A stretch of DNA of 64,000 bases from Muraenolepis orangiensis (taxonomy: Eukaryota; Chordata; Actinopteri; Gadiformes; Muraenolepididae): NCBI GenBank assembly GCA_027704905.1, contig CM050999.1, positions 3,468,814 to 3,532,813 of the forward strand, written 5' to 3'. Of the stretch, positions 58,991 to 64,000 are shown in pieces (positions within the stretch are counted from its first letter, which is position 1; every line of letters begins with the position of its first letter). A model generated the notes under the pieces. The model saw only the letters and a list, made by a program, of their open reading frames with translations. It searched no databases and had not been told where the DNA came from. Made by a program: the position numbers and the translations under genes.

Positions 58991-59239
58991 CCTGGCGGAC
59001 CCCAGGAGACTGTTACACCCCAGAGAGTCTGTTTCCTCCCAAGGAGGTTTTTCCTGCCACAGTGGCCCCTGCCTCTGTCCCTAGCACTAGACCAGTATGT
59101 TGGGCCCCAAACTCAACTGGAGTTATGATTAGGCTATGTGCTTGCTCTCTGGGGTAAAAAGGGTAACAATAAACACAGAAAACCCTTTAAAAAACTTGTT
59201 TTGTATTAATTTGTTGGCTTGCACCTGTGGGGTGTTTGT

Positions 59240-60372
59240 GGTTTGTGTCTGGTTGAAGCAGCCTCACCTGGCCCCAGTCAAACTGATTAGAGTCTGGTTG
59301 AATCAATACATTTAGACTTCATTTCGAATTATTTTAACTATTTTTGTTTATAATAGTTTTATTTTAGTTAGTTGTTGTTTTGTTTTTTAGCTTAGGTATT
59401 AGTATTTTTGTGTGTGCATTTATTCCCCCTGTGTCAACTGTTGCACCTTAATTTCCCTCGGGATTAATAAAGTTTTCTGAATCTGAATCTGAATCTGAAG
59501 CAGCTTCACCGGGCCCCAGTCAGACTGATTAGAGTCTGGTTGAAGCAGCCTCACCTGGCCCCAGTCAGACTGATTAGAGTCTGGTTGAAGCAGCCTCACC
59601 TGGCCCCAGTCAGACTGATTAGAGTCTGGTTGAAGCAGCCTCACCTGGCCCCAGTCAGACTGATTAGAGTCTGGTTGAAGCAGCCTCACCTGGCCTCAGT
59701 CAGACTGATTAGAGTCTGGTTGAAGCAGCCTCACCTGGCCTCAGTCAGACTGATTAGAGTCTGGTTGAAGCAGCCTCACCTGGCCTCAGTCAGACTGATT
59801 AGAGTCTGGTTGAAGCAGCCTCACCTGGCCCCAGTCAGACTGATTAGAGTCTGGTTGAAGCAGCCTCATCTGGCCCCAGTCAGACTGATTAGAGTCTGGT
59901 TGAAGCAGCCTCATCTGGCCCCAGTCAGACTGATTAGAGTCTGGTTGAAACAGCCTCACCTGGCCCCAGTCAGACTGATTAGAGTCTGGTTGAAGCAGCC
60001 TCATCTGGCCCCAGTCAGACTGATTAGAGTCTGGTTGAAACAGCCTCACCTGGCCCCGAGTCAGACTGATTAGAGTCTGGTTGAAGCAGCCTCACCTGGC
60101 CCCAGTCAGACTGATTAGAGTCTGGTTGAAGCAGCCTCACCTGGCCCCAGTCAGACTGATTAGAGTCTGGTTGAAGCAGCCTCACCTGGCCCCAGTCAGA
60201 CTGATTAGAGTCTGGTTGAAGCAGCCTCATCTGGCCCCAGTCAGACTGATTAGAGTCTAGTTGAAGCAGCCTCATCTGGCCCCAGTCAGACTGATTAGAG
60301 TCTGGGGCTGGTGAGGCTCCACACCTGTGGTCCTTTGGTAATCAAGGCCCACAGGTCAAGCCAGCCTACACC
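59240..60372 (+). repeat. 45 bp minisatellite (locus 3), about 22 copies, inside a dispersed element
   Basis: Unit GTCTGGTTGAAGCAGCCTCA+CCTGGCCCCAGTCAGACTGA+TTAGA, with CCTCAG and CATCTG variants in runs. The array is split near 59300-59500 by a non-LTR tail (ATTTATTCCCCCTGTGTC, AATAAAGTTTTCTGAATCTG). It ends at 60301-60372 with the same closing module as 15075-15190. Confidence 0.95.
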
Positions 60373-61240
60373 ACACACACTCAGGAGAGAGCGCTAGCAT
60401 GTACCATCTGCTCATCATCTACAAACCATCATCATTAAACCGGTTTCCTCATCACACAAATGGCTGCTTAATCAGTCTGACTCCGGCTAGGTAAGGCCGT
60501 GGTATTGAGTTACTGCTGTTTGTTTAGAGTTCAGTATTATGTGGATAACATCATGCCGTCTGATTCCACTTGGCTGTACAGGATATCCAGTGGCTAAAGC
60601 TGATGCCACCACATTTAACATTTAAGTAGACTAGATTTGTGAAAGAGTGGTTCGCTGTAACGGAGCCAAACATATGACATAAAAATATATGCATATTCAT
60701 ATTTGTAGTTTTATAAAAATTAAGTAATTTATACAAACTACAATATTTGTATGAATGCACAATTGTATTTGCCATAGTTAGTTGGCTACCATATCGCTGC
60801 ACGTATCAAAGAAAACCTCCAGAGAAAGAAAAGTCCAACATACCATTAATACTTCACTAAAATGAACAACAATCTAACAATTAAGACATTAAAATAGTCA
60901 TAAATTGCCTATTTTGTGTGCCCATGAATGTCTTTCATTTTGCGGTGGTATAGAGTCATCATTGTTTCTTTCTACTCATGTTGCATCTAAGTTGAACATT
61001 CTGGCATTGTGACACCCGGACTCACTTGGCAATCTCTTCACGTGCTTTGTCTGCTGTTTGGAAGGCCCTTCAGCTCAAGTCATCCCCCAGTGATGTGGGA
61101 ACTTGCAATCAGAATCAAATTGCAATCAGAATATAGTCATCGGTAGGCCTATTGGCCGATACTCAGAGTTCATGGATGGGAATCTAAAAAGTTGTATGGG
61201 TGCATCCCTTGACTTCAGTACAGCCTTTAAATGATGATTG
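60373..61240. other. Intergenic DNA, no feature recognised
   Basis: AT-rich unique-looking sequence with no supported exon or repeat core. Confidence 0.5.
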
Positions 61241-61490
61241 GGGCAGCAGTATAGCTCAGGAGGGAGAGCCTCACAACCGGAAGGTTGCTGGTTCCATCCC
61301 CGGCTCCTCCTAGCAAAAACTGTGGAGGTGTCCTTGAGGAACACCCCCTAACCCTAACTGCTCCCTCTGTATAACCAGCTGCCCACTGCTCCTCATACTA
61401 GGATGGGTTAATGCAGAGAACACATTTCACTGTGTGTTTACATGTATGAGACCAATAAAGAGGATTCAATCCTCACGATTAGTTGTTTGA
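61241..61490 (+). mobile_element. tRNA-derived SINE, copy 2
   Basis: GGGCAGCAGTATAGCTCAGG head, with the B box mutated to GGTTCCATCC, then the same body and tail as at 13567 (GAGACCAATAAAGAGGATTC). The shared 3' end extends through CTCACGATTAGTTG. Confidence 0.88.
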
Positions 61491-62143
61491 TTGGACGTGT
61501 GGGTGGAGGTGGTCTGAGGGGGAGGAGCAGTGAGGGTCATGGAGACCATGGAGCTACAGGTGCTGGAGCTGGACCGACTAGCCAAGGGGTGAGCTTCACA
61601 TGGGTTCATGGGGATGAATCCATTTGAGTTCTTCCAGGGGTGCTGTACTACGGGGAGAGCTTGTTCACCTACTGGCCACAGAGAGTATCCGGTATCCGTC
61701 AAAACCAGGGTAGTCTATGGGACTTGTCAGAGAGAGAATATGGATTTCAGTCGGTGTAATATACTGTTGGTCTGTATGTTTTTAAATTCTCCGAAAATGG
61801 CCATGCTAACTTTGTACCAGTGTTTGATTCATCTGCCTTACATCTGACTCAAAATGCCTATTGTCATCTTACAAGTACAACGAAATGATCTAGCAATCTT
61901 CAAGCCACTCTTCCAAAAAAGAAAAGAAAAGAAACTAAATAAACAGGTTAGAAAATTGCCATCAAAAATATTGATTATATACATATTTAGGTGGCCCTAT
62001 AAACATTAGTGCAAATTTAAAATGTAATGTGTGTGTGTGTAAAAAAAACAAATATAGAAAAAAAACAAATATGCGAAAATTGGACACCAAATGACGAAAT
62101 GGGGATAAAGCCACAGCGCATGCGCGTCTGAAACCATGGAGAG

Positions 62144-63142
62144 TAGTGATGGGAATTCCGGCTCTTTTGAGTGAGCCGGCTCATTTGGCTCGGCTCACCA
62201 AGAAGAGCCGGCTCTTTCGGCTCCCAAACGGCTCTTCTATTTTACCACATATACCTTTTATTTACATGAAAGAGGTGATGGTTCTTGATGTCCAGCAATC
62301 AGTGGTAAGGCAAACTGCAGTAGCTTCCTTAACCCTGGCCTGCTGTGAAGCACATTCTCTATCATACAGTCTCGGAATGGTTTTTTTGAGAGTGTTTTCC
62401 TGCTTGGAGGAAAATACATTGGATTGAGAGCCTGTGTGAAGCTTCGGAATCCCTTGTCCTCCACAATGGAAAATGGTTGGAAATCACTTGCAATCATTTT
62501 GGCCAATTCTTCATCCACTATGTTCTGTCTAGCTGGGGTCATTCATTGCCTTTGCCATTGCCATTCATTGCATATAAATTGGCTTATTGAGGTCTGTGTA
62601 GCTGTTGGTTATTGGGTACCTGATGCATGGGTGGTAGATCCTGTAGCTGCAGCAACAACAGGTGGAGTAGACCCACAGAAGCAGAAGCAGGCAGTCTGGC
62701 CTGCCTTTTTTCTTCCAACTGAACTGTTGGATGCACAGTTCTCAAGTGCCTGTGGAGGTGGTTTGTGGACCCTGCTCTATATGAGAGCTTCATGTTTCAA
62801 ATTCTGCATTCTGCCTTTGTGTTTGCACAATTGTTAAAATGCAGCTTCTTTTCCTACTTTCACTCATCTTATTTGCGCGACGCAAACTGACACTTCACCG
62901 TGTGAAGTGTCACCTCTCCCTCTGTTCAGCTATCAGCACACGCCGCCCCTCCCTCCTTATCTATCCTCACGTGATGCACAGCATGACATGCAGTCATGAC
63001 AGTGACATTCAGTCACTGCATGTACGCGGAGCACCCGTAAAAAAATAAATAACGGCTCGTTCGCGGGTGCGAGCCGGCTCCCGTCGTTCACTAAAAAGAG
63101 CCGGCTCTTTGAGCCGGCTCGTTCGCGACCGACACATCACTA
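62144..63142 (-). mobile_element. Internally deleted hAT transposon, 999 bp, perfect target duplications
   Basis: Starts TAGTGATGGG and ends CACATCACTA, flanked by identical 8 bp ATGGAGAG at 62136-62143 and 63143-63150. Subterminal GAGCCGGCTC repeats are present at both ends. Minus-strand remnants of a hAT transposase are visible: a BED-finger-like end (SYRAGSTNHLHRHLRTVHP, near 62790) and a downstream block (DFQPFSIVEDKGF, PPSRKTLSKKPF, 62542-62258). The catalytic C-terminal part is missing, so it is non-autonomous. Confidence 0.92.
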
Positions 63143-63299
63143 ATGGAGAGGAACAAGTGGACGTGCTGCCAACCTTCAACATATAAATGCCGTTAACCTC
63201 TCCCACCCCTCAGACCGCAGTGTGGTGGTCCTGGGTGTTTACTCGAGGAGTTTCCCCGAGTGATGCTCATCATAGAGAGACGCCCGTCTCACCCATGAT

Positions 63300-63441
63300 G
63301 TTCATCACCACCACCCACCCCTCTCCACCCACCCCTCTCCACCCACCCCTCTCCACCCACCCCTCTCCACCCACCCCTCTCCACCCACCCCTCTCCACCC
63401 ACCCCTCTCCACCCACCCCTCTCCACCCACCCCTCTCCACC
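63300..63441. repeat. 14 bp minisatellite, about 10 copies
   Basis: Unit CACCCCTCTCCACC in a perfect head-to-tail run. Confidence 0.96.
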
Positions 63442-63504
63442 TCCTCTGCTCCGTGGACTAACCGCTCACCACGGACCACACGCAGCTGGTAAGAACGCTT
63501 CCTC

Positions 63505-63645
63505 TACAACATTAGAACATTAGAACATTACTTAGAACATTACATTACGCTGTACTGTACTTGTGCTGTACAATGACAATACATTTGAATCGAATCGAAT
63601 CTAATTAGAACATTAGAACATTAGAACATTAGAACATGCTCCACT
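63505..63645. repeat. (TTAGAACA)n split by a non-LTR tail
   Basis: TTAGAACAT units at 63508-63540 and 63605-63635. Between them lies a TTGTGCTGTACAATGACAAT+ACATTTGAATC tail fragment of the 11070 family, which apparently inserted into the simple repeat or seeded it. Confidence 0.7.
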
Positions 63646-63745
63646 GGGTTCTCCTTCACTATCGGGTCACCTTTATCTCTATCTTCGTCTCTAACTCTGT
63701 ATCTTCTACTGGGGTTCTGTATCCCAACTACTGGGGTGTTGGGTT

Positions 63746-63766
63746 GGTGTGTGTGTGTGTGTGTGT

Positions 63767-63830
<64 letters not shown>
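63746..63830. repeat. (TG)n microsatellite
   Basis: About 42 TG units with one GTGG interruption near 63768. Confidence 0.97.
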
Positions 63831-63831
<1 letters not shown>

Positions 63832-64000
63832 TGGAAAATAAAGTTTCAGCGGTTGTCAGCGCTTTTGCAGCATGTCCTTGCCTCGACACGTTCGCTGTTT
63901 AGAAGCAGTGTTTGAAATGAGACTAAAACCCTATAATAAAACGCCTGCCTCAATTGATTAGATCAATAGTAAATATATCTACTTGTTGCTGTGTGACTAT

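Overview
This is a vertebrate, almost certainly teleost fish, nuclear genome window. Genes are split into many short exons with GT-AG introns. Non-LTR retrotransposon fragments, tRNA-derived SINEs, hAT elements and a very high load of CA/TG microsatellites and 14-50 bp minisatellites fill the introns and gaps. That repeat load recalls codfish-like genomes, but this is inference; no species call is made. No prokaryotic, CRISPR, plasmid or viral feature was seen.

Layout. (1) 2767-10484, minus: 5' part (ten exons) of a GH35 beta-galactosidase-1-like gene of the GLB1L2/GLB1L3 group, running off the left edge. (2) 11573-22551, plus: a complete paralogue (19 exons, 632 codons), head to head with the first across a 1.1 kb GC-rich divergent spacer. 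(3) 23490-31790, plus: complete ILVBL/HACL2 (14 exons, 618 codons), an ER thiamine-diphosphate 2-hydroxyacyl-CoA lyase. (4) 37672-44984, plus: complete FAM118B (6 coding exons, 353 codons), a SIR2-like protein. (5) 47822-56197, minus: complete SRPRA (14 exons, 687 codons), the GTPase subunit of the signal recognition particle receptor, convergent with FAM118B as in the human genome. (6) 56.2-64 kb: SRPRA promoter, AT-rich DNA, LINE, minisatellite, SINE and a 999 bp hAT element with perfect 8 bp target-site duplications. No further gene was recognised there.

Exon boundaries were read by eye from splice consensus, phase and remembered human family sequences. For every complete gene the exon lengths sum to an intact frame.

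The genes are unrelated housekeeping or metabolic functions (glycoside hydrolysis, fatty-acid alpha-oxidation, SIR2-like, protein targeting); they do not form a pathway. The most unusual biology is in how repeats meet genes. A 40 bp minisatellite has been built from an exon end plus its splice donor in the plus GLB1L gene. A 152 bp stretch of exon 2 is 98% identical between the two otherwise diverged GLB1L paralogues. Dinucleotide repeats abut splice sites in ILVBL, FAM118B and SRPRA. Several dispersed elements carry internal tandem cores whose copy number differs between loci.
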